Positions 1 through 8,513 are shown, numbered from the stretch's first letter. The stretch: DNA of 47,185 bases from an uncultured Prevotellaceae bacterium (GCA_946185805.1 CAMHKU010000011.1:1-47185); one strand, 5' to 3'. Notes: generated by a model from the sequence alone, not told the origin. Made by a program: numbers and translations.

Positions 1-62
1 GATTCAGAAGGTACGGCTTCCACTCACAAATATTAATTTTTAGAACTCACCTTTAAAGTATA

Positions 63-269
63 CTACTTGATGATTATCTTTTTGCCATTAACAATGTAAA
101 CACCTTGTTTAAGCCCGGCTAATGAGTTCGTGTTTGCCTTCACCTTACGGCCCTGCATATCGTAAACATCAAAAGTTGAGCTTCCTATACCTTTATCTAT
201 ATTGATAATGCCATCGTGGCCTGCCCCTTCACCTACCAGCACCTCGCATTTCAGGTTGCCATAAGTTTC
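63..269 (-). pseudogene. Remnant of a secreted protein: C-terminal T9SS-like sorting tail without a head
   Basis: The reverse strand is open for 68 codons from an in-frame stop at 270-272 to the stop at 63-65, and no start codon is apparent. The C-terminal half reads FDVYDMQGRKVKANTNS, then LAGLKQGVYIVNGKKIIIK. This is the usual layout of the short C-terminal domain on Prevotella secreted proteins (YDxxGRxV, then GxYIxNGKKxxxK), thought to direct export by the type IX system. Nothing upstream encodes the body of such a protein, because the promoter of the next gene begins about 50 bp away. I read it as the leftover end of a deleted gene. A frameshift that I cannot see beyond position 270 is possible. 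Confidence 0.6.
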
Positions 270-316
270 TTAATAGAAATTACAGATGAAATGGCGGTAA
301 TGTCGAAGAAAAACAT

Positions 317-324
317 TATCTTTG
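317..324 (+). promoter_or_regulatory. Bacteroidetes -7 promoter element
   Basis: TATCTTTG fits the consensus TAnnTTTG. It lies about 40 bp upstream of the ATG at 365 and probably drives the AAA-ATPase-like gene. The -33 element is unclear. Confidence 0.6.
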
Positions 325-364
325 CACCGTCATTGCAGTGTTTTCATAAAAAGCAGTAAAAGCC

Positions 365-1660
365 ATGGGTACGTATATTAATATAGGTAATGCTGGTTTC
401 CAGCGTGTTCGTAACAGTGAGTATGTTGACAAGTCGGGGCTTATCGCCGTGGTGAACAGCACGCTGTTCACGGAGCGCAGTTTCAGCTGCGTGACGCGCT
501 GCCGCCGCTTCGGCAAGTCGCTGGCGGCCAAGATGCTGGCGGCCTACTACGACCGCTCTGTGGACTCGCGGTCGCTGTTTGCCGATCTGCAGATAGCCGG
601 CGACCCGTCGTTCGAACAGCACCTGAACAAGTATCCCGTCATCTATCTTGACCTGAGTGAGTTTGTGTCACGCTTCCACGATACGGACATCGTGGAGCAG
701 ATCAACAGTGCGCTGAGGACAGACATCGCTGCTGCCTATCCGCAGGTGGAACTCAGAGAAACGGACGACCTCATGGACCTTCTCATCAGGATCTATCTGG
801 AGACCGGCGAACAGTTTATCTTCATCATCGACGAGTGGGATGCCATCTGCCGCGAGTGCAAGTCGGGCACACAGGCCATGGACAGCTATGTGAACTGGCT
901 GCGCCGTATGTTCAAAGGGGTTAACGGGTCTCGCGTCTTTGCCGGCGTCTACATGACGGGCATACTGCCCATCAAGAAGTACAAGACCGAGTCGGCCCTG
1001 AACAATTTTATAGAGTACTCCATGGTGGAACCTGTGGATATGGGACAGTATTTCGGGTTCACCAAGGACGAGGTGCGTGCGCTGGCCGTCAGGCACGGCA
1101 TGGACTTCGACGAACTGGAGAAGTGGTACGACGGCTACCAGATAGGCGACGAGCTGTCGATGTTCAATCCCAACAGCGTGATGCAGGCCGTCAGGACCCG
1201 CCGTTGCCGCAGTTTCTGGGCCTCGACGGGAGCCTTCGATGCCGTGGCCCACTACATCAACATGAACTATGAGGGACTGAAGGATGACATCATCAGCATG
1301 CTCGCCGGCGGGCGGTGTACGGTAGACCCCACGGGATTTCGCAACGACATGTCCTCCGTGGAAAGCAAGGACGACGTGCTGACGGTGCTGATACACTTAG
1401 GCTACCTGTCGTATAACTGGCAGGAGAACGAGTGCTACATTCCGAATCTGGAGGTGGCCGGTGAAATGGTAAATGCCGTCAAATCGAATAAATGGGCTCC
1501 GCTGGTGGATGCTATACAACAGTCTCGTCAGCTGCTCCAGTCGGTGCTCGACCGCGACGCCGAGGCCGTGGCCCGCGGCGTGGAGGCTGCCCACGACGAG
1601 CACACGAGTATCCTCTCCTACAACAACGAAAACTCGCTGGCCTGCGTGCTGAGCATATGA
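365..1660 (+). CDS. AAA-ATPase-like protein (PF09820 type) lacking its C-terminal PD-(D/E)XK nuclease domain
   Basis: The protein has 431 residues. The N-terminus GTYINIGNAGF leads into a P-loop-like motif RRFGKS (residues 47-52) and a Walker B-like IIDEWD (D156, E157). This is the fold of the large Bacteroidetes family annotated as AAA family ATPase / DUF1703, whose members usually run to about 520-580 residues and end in a PD-(D/E)XK nuclease-like domain. Here the reading frame stops just after the conserved inter-domain segment SYNNENSLACVLS, and the promoter of the next gene follows within 40 bp. The nuclease half is therefore absent, not frameshifted. The biological role of the family is not settled; members are multicopy and may be mobile or selfish. 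The product may be non-functional, or an ATPase-only derivative. Confidence 0.75.
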   Translation: MGTYINIGNAGFQRVRNSEYVDKSGLIAVVNSTLFTERSFSCVTRCRRFGKSLAAKMLAAYYDRSVDSRSLFADLQIAGDPSFEQHLNKYPVIYLDLSEFVSRFHDTDIVEQINSALRTDIAAAYPQVELRETDDLMDLLIRIYLETGEQFIFIIDEWDAICRECKSGTQAMDSYVNWLRRMFKGVNGSRVFAGVYMTGILPIKKYKTESALNNFIEYSMVEPVDMGQYFGFTKDEVRALAVRHGMDFDELEKWYDGYQIGDELSMFNPNSVMQAVRTRRCRSFWASTGAFDAVAHYINMNYEGLKDDIISMLAGGRCTVDPTGFRNDMSSVESKDDVLTVLIHLGYLSYNWQENECYIPNLEVAGEMVNAVKSNKWAPLVDAIQQSRQLLQSVLDRDAEAVARGVEAAHDEHTSILSYNNENSLACVLSI

Positions 1661-1697
1661 TTCTCGGCAAAAGCATTGCAGATTCAAGAAAAAACAG

Positions 1698-1705
1698 TAA
1701 TTTTG
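1698..1705 (+). promoter_or_regulatory. Bacteroidetes -7 promoter element for the 5'-nucleotidase/nudC pair
   Basis: TAATTTTG matches TAnnTTTG. It is 29 bp upstream of the ATG at 1735, which supports that start over the long in-frame extension reaching back into the preceding gene. Confidence 0.65.
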
Positions 1706-1734
1706 CCCCAAAAAACTACAGCCACATAAAACGT

Positions 1735-3531
1735 ATGAAGCATCTTTTCGCCCTATCACTTATGTTTGCTACAGGCATCACCATGACAGCAAAGACTACT
1801 ACTACCACGAAAAGCGCGGCGGCCAAGCCCGCAACGACCAAGACCGTTAAGCTGAAGGTCATTGAGACCAGCGACGTGCACGGCCACTTCTTCCCCTGGG
1901 ACTTCATGGAGCAGAAGCCGCTGAAAGGCACGCTGGTGCGCGCCAACACGTATATCAACCAGCAGCGGCGGAAGTATGGCGACAACTTGCTGCTGATAGA
2001 CAACGGCGACATTCTGCAAGGCCAGCCCTGCGTCTACTGGTCGAACTACGTGATGCCCGAGGACGAGAACCTCGCAGCGCGAGTCGTCAACTACATGAGA
2101 TACGACGCTGAGACCGTTGGCAACCACGACATAGAGCCCGGCCACAAAGTGTATGACAAGTGGATTCGCGAGGTGCGCTGCCCGCTACTCGGCGCCAACA
2201 TCGTAAAGGAAGGCTGCGACGGAACGGCCACCCCGGCGAATATCTACGACGGACTGAAGCCCTACTCCGTGCACTATCGCGACGGCGTGAAAATCTGCAT
2301 CATCGGTATGCTGACGCCCGCCATCCCCAACTGGCTCAACAAGTCGATATGGAAGGGCATGGAGTTTGAGGAAATGGTGAGCTGCGCTAAGAAATGGGTG
2401 AAATACATCAAGGAGCAGGAGCGCCCTGACCTGATTTTCGGACTGTTTCACTCGGGCTTCGACGGCGGCATCGTTGCCGACGGCTATGAAGAGAACGCAT
2501 CGAAAGCCGTGGCAGAGGAGGTGGAGGGATTCGACGTGATATTCTTCGGCCACGACCACCAGGTGCACAACCTCTGGGTCACCAACAAGAAGGGCGAGCG
2601 CGTGCTCTGCCTCGACCCGTCGTGCTACGTGAAAAACGTGGCCGAGGCTACCATAGAGCTGACCTACACCAACGGACACCTGACGAAGAAAGACATTAAC
2701 GGCGAGATTGTCAGCGTTCAGGACATGGATATTGACCAACAGATGCTCACCCACTTCCAGCCTGCCATCGATGCCGTGAAGCAGTACACCACGCAGCGGA
2801 TAGGCTACTTCAAGTCGCCCATTTACACCCGTGACAGCTTCTTTGGCAACGCCGCCTTCACCGACCTGATACACAACCTGCAACTGCAGATTACCAAGGC
2901 CGACATATCGTTTAACGCGCCCCTGTCGTTTAATGCCACTATCAAGGACGGTCCCGTGACCATGGCCGACATGTTCAAGCTCTATCGCTTTGAGAACTTG
3001 CTCTATGTGCTGCGTATGACGGGCGAGGAGATACGCAAGCATCTGGAATACAGCTACGACATGTGGACGAACACGATGACCAGCGCCGACGACCACGCCC
3101 TGCGTCTAAACGACAATTCGAAGGAAGACCAGCAGCGTACTGGGTTCCAGTACTATACGTTTAACTTCGACTCCGCCAGCGGCATCGACTACGAGGTAGA
3201 CCTGACGAAGCCCGACGGGCAGAAGGTGAAGATTCTGCGCATGAGTAACGGTCAGACCTTCGACGAGAAACGATGGTACCGGGTGGCTATGAACAGCTAC
3301 CGCTCCAATGGCGGCGGCGAGCTGCTGACGCGCGGTGCCGGTATTGCGCAGGACTCGCTGGAGAGCCGTGTGCTGTTTCATACCGACCGCGACCAGCGTC
3401 ACTACCTGACGGAGGAGATTCGCCGCATAGGGACCATCGACCCCAAGCCTAACAAGAACTGGAAATTTGTGCCCGAGGCGTGGGTGAAGCCTGCCCTGAA
3501 GCGTGACAGTCTGAAACTGTTTGGAAAATGA
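1735..3531 (+). CDS. Secreted 5'-nucleotidase / 2',3'-cyclic-nucleotide phosphodiesterase family protein
   Basis: The 598-residue protein starts with a signal peptide (MKHLFALSLMFATGITMTA) and a Thr/Lys/Ala-rich linker. The N-terminal metallophosphoesterase domain shows the expected metal ligands: SDVHGHFF (D47, H49), DNGDILQG, VGNHDIE, a later LFHSGFDGG and FGHDHQ. The C-terminal half has the 5_nucleotid_C substrate-binding domain, with SFNAPLSF, MADMFKLYRFEN and YRSNGGGELLTRG. The family hydrolyses nucleoside 5'-monophosphates, UDP-sugars or cyclic nucleotides in the periplasm; the substrate here cannot be decided by reading. Its stop overlaps the start of the nudC gene (ATGA), which suggests translational coupling. 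I chose this start for its signal peptide and promoter; upstream in-frame codons encode unrelated sequence. Confidence 0.88.
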   Translation: MKHLFALSLMFATGITMTAKTTTTTKSAAAKPATTKTVKLKVIETSDVHGHFFPWDFMEQKPLKGTLVRANTYINQQRRKYGDNLLLIDNGDILQGQPCVYWSNYVMPEDENLAARVVNYMRYDAETVGNHDIEPGHKVYDKWIREVRCPLLGANIVKEGCDGTATPANIYDGLKPYSVHYRDGVKICIIGMLTPAIPNWLNKSIWKGMEFEEMVSCAKKWVKYIKEQERPDLIFGLFHSGFDGGIVADGYEENASKAVAEEVEGFDVIFFGHDHQVHNLWVTNKKGERVLCLDPSCYVKNVAEATIELTYTNGHLTKKDINGEIVSVQDMDIDQQMLTHFQPAIDAVKQYTTQRIGYFKSPIYTRDSFFGNAAFTDLIHNLQLQITKADISFNAPLSFNATIKDGPVTMADMFKLYRFENLLYVLRMTGEEIRKHLEYSYDMWTNTMTSADDHALRLNDNSKEDQQRTGFQYYTFNFDSASGIDYEVDLTKPDGQKVKILRMSNGQTFDEKRWYRVAMNSYRSNGGGELLTRGAGIAQDSLESRVLFHTDRDQRHYLTEEIRRIGTIDPKPNKNWKFVPEAWVKPALKRDSLKLFGK

Positions 3532-4331
3532 AAAAGTATTATTTTGTTTTTTGCAAAGACGATTTGCTGCTGGAGCAGCAGGCTGACGGCACCTATACCA
3601 TACCGTTGAGCGAGGAGCCACCCACGGCGGTGAAACCCTGGACGCACCTGATGAACATCAGCCCCATGAGCGACGGCACGCCCGTCATTGCCTACCGCCT
3701 GGATGCGCCTGTGGTGCAGAAGGAGTCAGCATCTGCGCCTCAGAATGTGCCGGCAGACGAGCTGGTGGCCACACCCCTGCGCCAAAGTTACTACCGCCTG
3801 CCACGTGAACTCTATCTCAAGGCAGGCAAGTGTGAAGAGCTGCTCTATTGGGACCAGAACACCAAGTACTGCGGCGTCTGCGGCGCGCCCATGCGCATGG
3901 ACACCGACATCTCGAAAAAATGCACCGAATGTGGCAAGGAGATATGGCCACAACTGGCCACGGCGGTCATCGTGCTGATTCACCGTGGCGAGGAGGTGTT
4001 GCTGGTGAGGGCCAAGAACTTTCGTACTGATTTCTATGGTCTCGTGGCCGGTTTCGTGGAGACAGGCGAAACCCTGGAGGAGGCCGTTCGTCGCGAGGCG
4101 CTGGAGGAGACGGGCGTCACGATAACCAACATCCGCTATTTCGCCTCGCAGCCCTGGCCTTACCCCTGCGGACTGATGGTGGGGTTCAATGCCGACTACG
4201 TCAGCGGCGAGATTCACCTGCAGGCCAGCGAGATAGCCAAGGGCGGATGGTTCCGGCGCGACAACCTGCCCAACATACCGGAAAAACTCTCCATCGCCCG
4301 CATGCTCTTAGACGCCTGGCTGGAGGAATAG
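3528..4331 (+). CDS. nudC: NADH pyrophosphatase NudC (NAD+ diphosphatase, RNA NAD-decapping enzyme)
   Basis: The 267-residue protein has the three NudC marks in the usual order. A zinc ribbon has Cys115/Cys118 and Cys132/Cys135. A Nudix box at about 175-197 contains the catalytic REALEETGV. The NudC-specific SQPWPYP motif follows at 207-213. NudC cleaves NAD(H) to NMN(H) and AMP and removes NAD caps from RNA. The start codon overlaps the nucleotidase stop in ATGA. The upstream partner could dephosphorylate mononucleotides, but it carries a signal peptide while NudC is cytosolic, so a shared pathway is only inference. The stop codon directly abuts the stop of the convergent lipoprotein gene. 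Confidence 0.93.
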   Translation: MKKYYFVFCKDDLLLEQQADGTYTIPLSEEPPTAVKPWTHLMNISPMSDGTPVIAYRLDAPVVQKESASAPQNVPADELVATPLRQSYYRLPRELYLKAGKCEELLYWDQNTKYCGVCGAPMRMDTDISKKCTECGKEIWPQLATAVIVLIHRGEEVLLVRAKNFRTDFYGLVAGFVETGETLEEAVRREALEETGVTITNIRYFASQPWPYPCGLMVGFNADYVSGEIHLQASEIAKGGWFRRDNLPNIPEKLSIARMLLDAWLEE

Positions 4332-5150
4332 TTAGTATTCAATGAGCGTGGTGGTGAGCTGCCCGTTGAAGGTAATGATGTTCTCTGCCTTATAGCATGA
4401 GGCGCCGCCGGGGATGCAGATGGTAGCCACAAAATGGAAGCCTCGGGCGTCGACACCCGTGTACTCCATCATGCTCAGCACCGACTGCTCTAAGAACTTG
4501 GCGGGAATCTTACCGCCATACTGCTGTTTCCTGAAGTCGGAAGAGAACACCTTCGTGGCACCTTGGAACATGCTGATGTGGATGATGTTGTCGTAGTAGA
4601 CATTGTCTACCTCCATACCGTCGTTGCTGTACGACTTGGCATGCACTTTATATTTTGTGGGGTTGATGGCAATATACCAGTGATAACGTTCGCCGTTGTA
4701 GAAGACCACGGAGTCGTTCTTGACCACCTCGGTATAGGTGAGCACCTGCGGACGGTCGTGGACAAAGGCAAACACGTGGATGGGGTCGTCGCTCTTCTGC
4801 AGCTTCACGACGTCGCCATTCTGATTCTTAAACCAGAAGACGTGCTCCAGTTGTTTCACAATGGCATAACGGGTGCCGACGGCACTGAGCACCAGCGAGT
4901 CTTTGACAATCTTAAAATAGGTAGGCTGGCTGATAGTGTCGGGGTAGAAGATGGTGTCGCCGACAACCCGGAACGACACCTCTTCGGTATCTTCGTCTAC
5001 CCAGATACCCTGCAGCAGAGCCTTTGCCTCGCGACTTTCCTGCTCGGTAACGACGCCTGTCGCCGCCGATGTCGAAGAGCCGGGCGACGAAGAGCATGAC
5101 GCCAGTGCCAACAGGCTCGTGGCTGCCAGAAGTATAACGGAATGCCTCAT
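4332..5150 (-). CDS. Lipoprotein of unknown function (possibly DUF4738)
   Basis: The 272-residue protein begins with a lipoprotein signal (MRHSVILLAATSLLALASC, lipidated Cys19) and a Ser-rich linker. The mature part opens with EAKALLQGIWVDEDTEEVSF, a pattern I associate from memory with Bacteroidales DUF4738 lipoproteins; that assignment is tentative. It is rich in beta strands and has no recognisable catalytic motif. It is the last gene of the rfbC-ugd group, 47 bp after ugd. I rejected an upstream Met at 5195 because it would put 15 charged residues before the signal peptide. Confidence 0.75.
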   Translation of the reverse strand: MRHSVILLAATSLLALASCSSSPGSSTSAATGVVTEQESREAKALLQGIWVDEDTEEVSFRVVGDTIFYPDTISQPTYFKIVKDSLVLSAVGTRYAIVKQLEHVFWFKNQNGDVVKLQKSDDPIHVFAFVHDRPQVLTYTEVVKNDSVVFYNGERYHWYIAINPTKYKVHAKSYSNDGMEVDNVYYDNIIHISMFQGATKVFSSDFRKQQYGGKIPAKFLEQSVLSMMEYTGVDARGFHFVATICIPGGASCYKAENIITFNGQLTTTLIEY

Positions 5151-5197
5151 CTTTAGGTTCGGTAATTGAGTGGCATGAAGACAGTCTCTACGCATCT

Positions 5198-6514
5198 TCA
5201 GCGGCCGATGCAGTAATACTCAAATCCACACTCCTCCAGTTCCTCGTGGTCGAAGATGTTGCGACCGTCGATGACCAATGGGCGCTTCATGGCCTTGGCC
5301 ACGACACCCCACGTGGGCAGGCGGAACTCCTTCCACTCCGTGAGCAGCAACAGGGCGTCGGCATCAAGCACGGCATCATATTTGTCGCGGCAGTAGACCA
5401 CACAGTCGCCAATACGCCGGCGGCACTCATCCATGGCTATGGGGTCGAACACGCGCACCGTGCAGCCGGCCTCCAGCAGTTTCTGAATCATCACCAGCGC
5501 CGTAGACTCGCGCATGTCGTCGGTCTCGGGCTTAAACGACAGTCCCCACATGGCCACCGTCAGCCCCTGGAGCGACTGACCGCCATAGGCTTTCTGCAGC
5601 TTGCGGAAAAGGATGCTCTTTTGCTCCTCGTTGACACGCTCCACAGCTTTCAGCACCTCCATGGAGTAGCCGTTCTGGTCGGCAGTCTTGATAAGCGCCT
5701 TTACATCTTTAGGAAAACAGGAGCCACCGTAGCCACAGCCGGCATAGAGGAACTTGCGGCCAATGCGGGTGTCGGAGCCGATACCCGCGCGCACCATATT
5801 GACGTCGGCACCTACGCGCTCGCAGAGGTTGGCAATGTCGTTCATAAACGAGATACGCGTAGCCAGCATCGAATTGGCGGCATACTTGGTCATCTCTGCA
5901 GAAGGAATGTCCATGAAGATGACGCGGAAGTTGTTGATGAGGAAGGGTTTGTAGAGGCGCGTGAGCACCTTCTTGGCACGCTCACTCTCGGTGCCCACGA
6001 CGACGCGGTCGGGCGACATAAAGTCCTTAATAGCATTGCCCTCCTTGAGGAACTCTGGATTGGAAGCCACATCGAAAGGCACATCGGCGCCGCGCTTCTG
6101 CAGCTCCTCCTCAATCGCCGCACGCACCTTGCGGGCGGTACCTACAGGCACCGTCGACTTGGTGACTACCACCACATAGTGGTTCAGGTGCTGGCCGATG
6201 GTACGTGCCACCTGCAGCACATACTTCAGGTCGGCAGAGCCATCCTCGTCGGGAGGAGTGCCCACGGCCGAGAATACTATCTCTACATCGTCGAGCACCG
6301 AGGCCAGGTCTGTGGTAAACCTCAGACGGCCGGCGGCTACATTCTTCTTAACCAACTCTTCCAGTCCGGGTTCATAAATGGGTATCTCGCCGTTATTCAA
6401 GCGCTCAATCTTGGCGGCGTCAACATCAACACATGTCACAGTGGCACCCGTGTCGGCAAAACAAGTGCCCGACACAAGACCTACGTATCCTGTTCCTACG
6501 ATTGCTATATTCAT
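5198..6514 (-). CDS. ugd: UDP-glucose 6-dehydrogenase
   Basis: The 438-residue enzyme has the N-terminal NAD-binding motif GTGYVGLVSG, the central dimerisation domain, and the catalytic-cysteine motif GGSCFPKDV (Cys266). The C-terminal UDP-binding domain includes WGLSFKPETDDMRES. It oxidises UDP-glucose to UDP-glucuronate with two NAD+, supplying uronic acids for capsule, exopolysaccharide or LPS. Length and motifs are complete. It sits 66 bp downstream of rfbC, in an apparent operon for surface-sugar precursors. The spacer between the two consists of short AT-rich tandem repeats. Confidence 0.95.
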   Translation of the reverse strand: MNIAIVGTGYVGLVSGTCFADTGATVTCVDVDAAKIERLNNGEIPIYEPGLEELVKKNVAAGRLRFTTDLASVLDDVEIVFSAVGTPPDEDGSADLKYVLQVARTIGQHLNHYVVVVTKSTVPVGTARKVRAAIEEELQKRGADVPFDVASNPEFLKEGNAIKDFMSPDRVVVGTESERAKKVLTRLYKPFLINNFRVIFMDIPSAEMTKYAANSMLATRISFMNDIANLCERVGADVNMVRAGIGSDTRIGRKFLYAGCGYGGSCFPKDVKALIKTADQNGYSMEVLKAVERVNEEQKSILFRKLQKAYGGQSLQGLTVAMWGLSFKPETDDMRESTALVMIQKLLEAGCTVRVFDPIAMDECRRRIGDCVVYCRDKYDAVLDADALLLLTEWKEFRLPTWGVVAKAMKRPLVIDGRNIFDHEELEECGFEYYCIGR

Positions 6515-6520
6515 CTGTCC

Positions 6521-6578
6521 AATTTACAATTTGACTATTTTACTATTTGACTATTTTACTATTTGACTATTTGACAAT
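6521..6578. repeat. AT-rich tandem repeat between rfbC and ugd
   Basis: A unit close to TTTGACTATTTTACTA recurs about three times with decay. It fills almost the whole 66-bp spacer between the two genes. Confidence 0.75.
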
Positions 6579-6580
6579 TC

Positions 6581-7126
6581 TCAAAACAGTTCTGCATCTT
6601 TCAATAACGGCGCCTTCAGGTCCTTGTCGCTGGTGACGACATCCTTCGGGTCGATAGGCCAGTGGATAGCCAGCTGCGGGTCGTCCCAGCGGATACCCGC
6701 CTCATATTGGGGTGCATAAATATTGTCTATCTTATAAGTAAAGATAGCCTCTGGGCTGAGCACCAGAAAACCGTGGGCAAAGCCACGGGGAATGAAGAGC
6801 TGGCGCTTGTTGTCGTCGCTAAGCTCTACCATGACGTGACGGCCGAAGGTGGGTGAACTGCGGCGGATGTCGACAGCCACGTCGAGCACGCGCCCCTTGA
6901 TGACGCGCACCAGCTTAGCCTGCGAGAAGTCGCCTTTCTGATAGTGTAGGCCACGAAGCACGCCGTATGACGACTTCGACTCGTTGTCCTGGATAAAGTT
7001 GACCGTGCCTATGTGCTCATTGAACTCCGCCTGCTTCCATGCCTCCATGAAATAACCCCGAGCGTCGGAGAACACACGCGGTTCCAACACAAATACGCCT
7101 TTTATTTCTGTCTCTATATACTCCAT
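6581..7126 (-). CDS. rfbC: dTDP-4-dehydrorhamnose 3,5-epimerase
   Basis: The 181-residue RmlC-type cupin carries DARGYFMEAW, the strongly conserved GVLRGLHYQ, the VAVDIRRSSPTFG segment and FIPRGFAHGFLVLS. It performs the third step of dTDP-L-rhamnose synthesis. No rfbA, rfbB or rfbD is nearby, so the rest of the pathway must lie elsewhere. The start at 7126 is the family start (MEYIETEIKGVFVLEPRVF) and sits about 50 bp after a good -7 element; the open frame before it lies beyond the promoter. It is probably the first gene of a three-gene unit with ugd and the lipoprotein. Confidence 0.93.
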   Translation of the reverse strand: MEYIETEIKGVFVLEPRVFSDARGYFMEAWKQAEFNEHIGTVNFIQDNESKSSYGVLRGLHYQKGDFSQAKLVRVIKGRVLDVAVDIRRSSPTFGRHVMVELSDDNKRQLFIPRGFAHGFLVLSPEAIFTYKIDNIYAPQYEAGIRWDDPQLAIHWPIDPKDVVTSDKDLKAPLLKDAELF

Positions 7127-7177
7127 AAGACTCCTTTCCAGTGTGTATCTTTGTATTCTGTACTGTTGAATTCTGTG

Positions 7178-7185
7178 CAAAGGTA
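7178..7185 (-). promoter_or_regulatory. -7 promoter element for rfbC-ugd
   Basis: The reverse strand reads TACCTTTG followed by CA. It lies 51 bp upstream of the rfbC ATG. It is divergent to the promoter at 7251. Confidence 0.65.
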
Positions 7186-7250
7186 CAGCTTTTTTTTCTT
7201 TTTGCGGCATTTTTAAGTTTCTTTTATTTGCAAATATCGCAAAAAAGCAG

Positions 7251-7258
7251 TACTTTTG
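7251..7258 (+). promoter_or_regulatory. -7 promoter element giving a nearly leaderless transcript
   Basis: TACTTTTG matches TAnnTTTG. The GTG start of the next gene begins only 5 bases after the box, so transcription should start within a few bases of, or at, the start codon. Confidence 0.6.
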
Positions 7259-7263
7259 CAATC

Positions 7264-8457
7264 GTGATTGAATTAGAAAGACATATTGAGATACTTTTGC
7301 TGAGTAATGACTGTGTCATAGTGCCTGATTTAGGTGGCTTTATGACGCATCATGTAGAGGCGCGCTATGATGATGAGTGCCAGATGTTTTTGCCGCCATT
7401 ACGCACTTTAGGCTTCAATCCGCAGTTGAAGCTTAACGACTCGCTGCTGGCTCAGTCCTATATTGAAGCCTATGACATCAGCTATCCTGAAGCTATCCGT
7501 CGTATAGAGTCTGAAGTGCATGAACTGAAGCAGCACCTCGAAAATGAAGGTTCTTATGAGCTCAACAACTTAGGATTACTGAGCATCAATGATGAAGGAA
7601 AGATGGAGTTTGAACCCTGCGAGGCTGGCATCCTCACGCCAAGTCTCTACGGTTTAAGTTCCTTCGAAGCCCTGCCGCTGAACGCTGCGAAGAAGGCTGT
7701 TGCCAAACCGTCTAACCCGACAGAAGATTCTGCCAACGAAGCCCCCGCCGAAGCGCCATCGATGGTTGTGGCGATGACTCCCGACGAGAATACTGATGAC
7801 TATGACGAGCAGAACGATGATAACGGCAAGCGAGGTATCATTATCAGGATGTCATGGATAAGAAATGCCGTGGCCGTGGCTGCTGCTATTCTCTTTTATT
7901 TTATATTTACCACACCTGTCAGCAATGACGACCAGCAGTCTGTGAACAAAAGTCAGGTGTTGTTGCCAGTCATCGTTAGAGACACTAATATCAAGTCGCC
8001 CGAAGAGCCTACACCCCAGATGGTGCAAGAGGTGCTTGAGAAGCAGACGACTGAAGATTCAACGGCTACTGCAGTTGTAGTTGATACGACGACCGTAGCT
8101 GACGGTGCAGAAACGGGCAAAACTCAGGTGACCACTGGCAAAACTGAGGCTCAACCAAATGAAGTCGGAACCGAAGAGGAAATACCCGCAAGTAAGGTAA
8201 ATACAGAAAAGAAAGCACCCTCAAGAAACTATTACTGCGTAGTGCTGGCAAGTCAGGTGACGGAATCGAATGCTAACGAGTTTGTCGTCAAGCTTAAGAA
8301 ACAAGGATTAGATGACGCGCGCGTGTACCTTTATAATAATATGCGCCGAGTCATTTGCGGCAAGTTCAACAGCAGCGACGAAGCTCATCAGGCTGTCTAT
8401 AAAATACATCAGATGCCTGGACTGGCTGAAGCTTGGGTCTATCAGGTAAAAGAATAA
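7264..8457 (+). CDS. HU (CCDC81-like) domain, single-membrane-span, SPOR domain protein
   Basis: The 397-residue protein is read from GTG. It begins IELERHIEILLLSNDCVIVPDL, the typical start of the bacterial CCDC81-type tandem HU domains (roughly residues 1-135). A low-complexity linker follows, then a transmembrane helix at about 198-217 (WIRNAVAVAAAILFYFIF). A second acidic/Thr-rich linker leads to a C-terminal SPOR domain (about 321-397, RNYYCVVLASQV onward). The expected topology puts the HU part in the cytoplasm and SPOR in the periplasm. SPOR domains bind denuded septal peptidoglycan, so a link between nucleoid and division site is plausible but inferred. No Met codon lies near the conserved N-terminus, which makes the GTG start likely. 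It is followed at 56 bp by the FHA-domain gene. Confidence 0.85.
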   Translation: MIELERHIEILLLSNDCVIVPDLGGFMTHHVEARYDDECQMFLPPLRTLGFNPQLKLNDSLLAQSYIEAYDISYPEAIRRIESEVHELKQHLENEGSYELNNLGLLSINDEGKMEFEPCEAGILTPSLYGLSSFEALPLNAAKKAVAKPSNPTEDSANEAPAEAPSMVVAMTPDENTDDYDEQNDDNGKRGIIIRMSWIRNAVAVAAAILFYFIFTTPVSNDDQQSVNKSQVLLPVIVRDTNIKSPEEPTPQMVQEVLEKQTTEDSTATAVVVDTTTVADGAETGKTQVTTGKTEAQPNEVGTEEEIPASKVNTEKKAPSRNYYCVVLASQVTESNANEFVVKLKKQGLDDARVYLYNNMRRVICGKFNSSDEAHQAVYKIHQMPGLAEAWVYQVKE

Positions 8458-8513
8458 CAATAAGAATAAAAGAGGCCACCCAAAAGCCTGGGAAGTTTTC
8501 AAGGAGAAGAACT

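Noticed and set aside
1492..1734. Extended N-terminus for the 5'-nucleotidase
   Set aside because: The extension overlaps the upstream gene in another frame, encodes Arg-rich shadow sequence and precedes the promoter; the signal peptide starts at 1735.
5246..6550. 434-codon plus-strand frame opposite ugd
   Set aside because: It mirrors ugd, is rich in His/Val/Ala as typical of antisense shadows, and has no promoter or domain.
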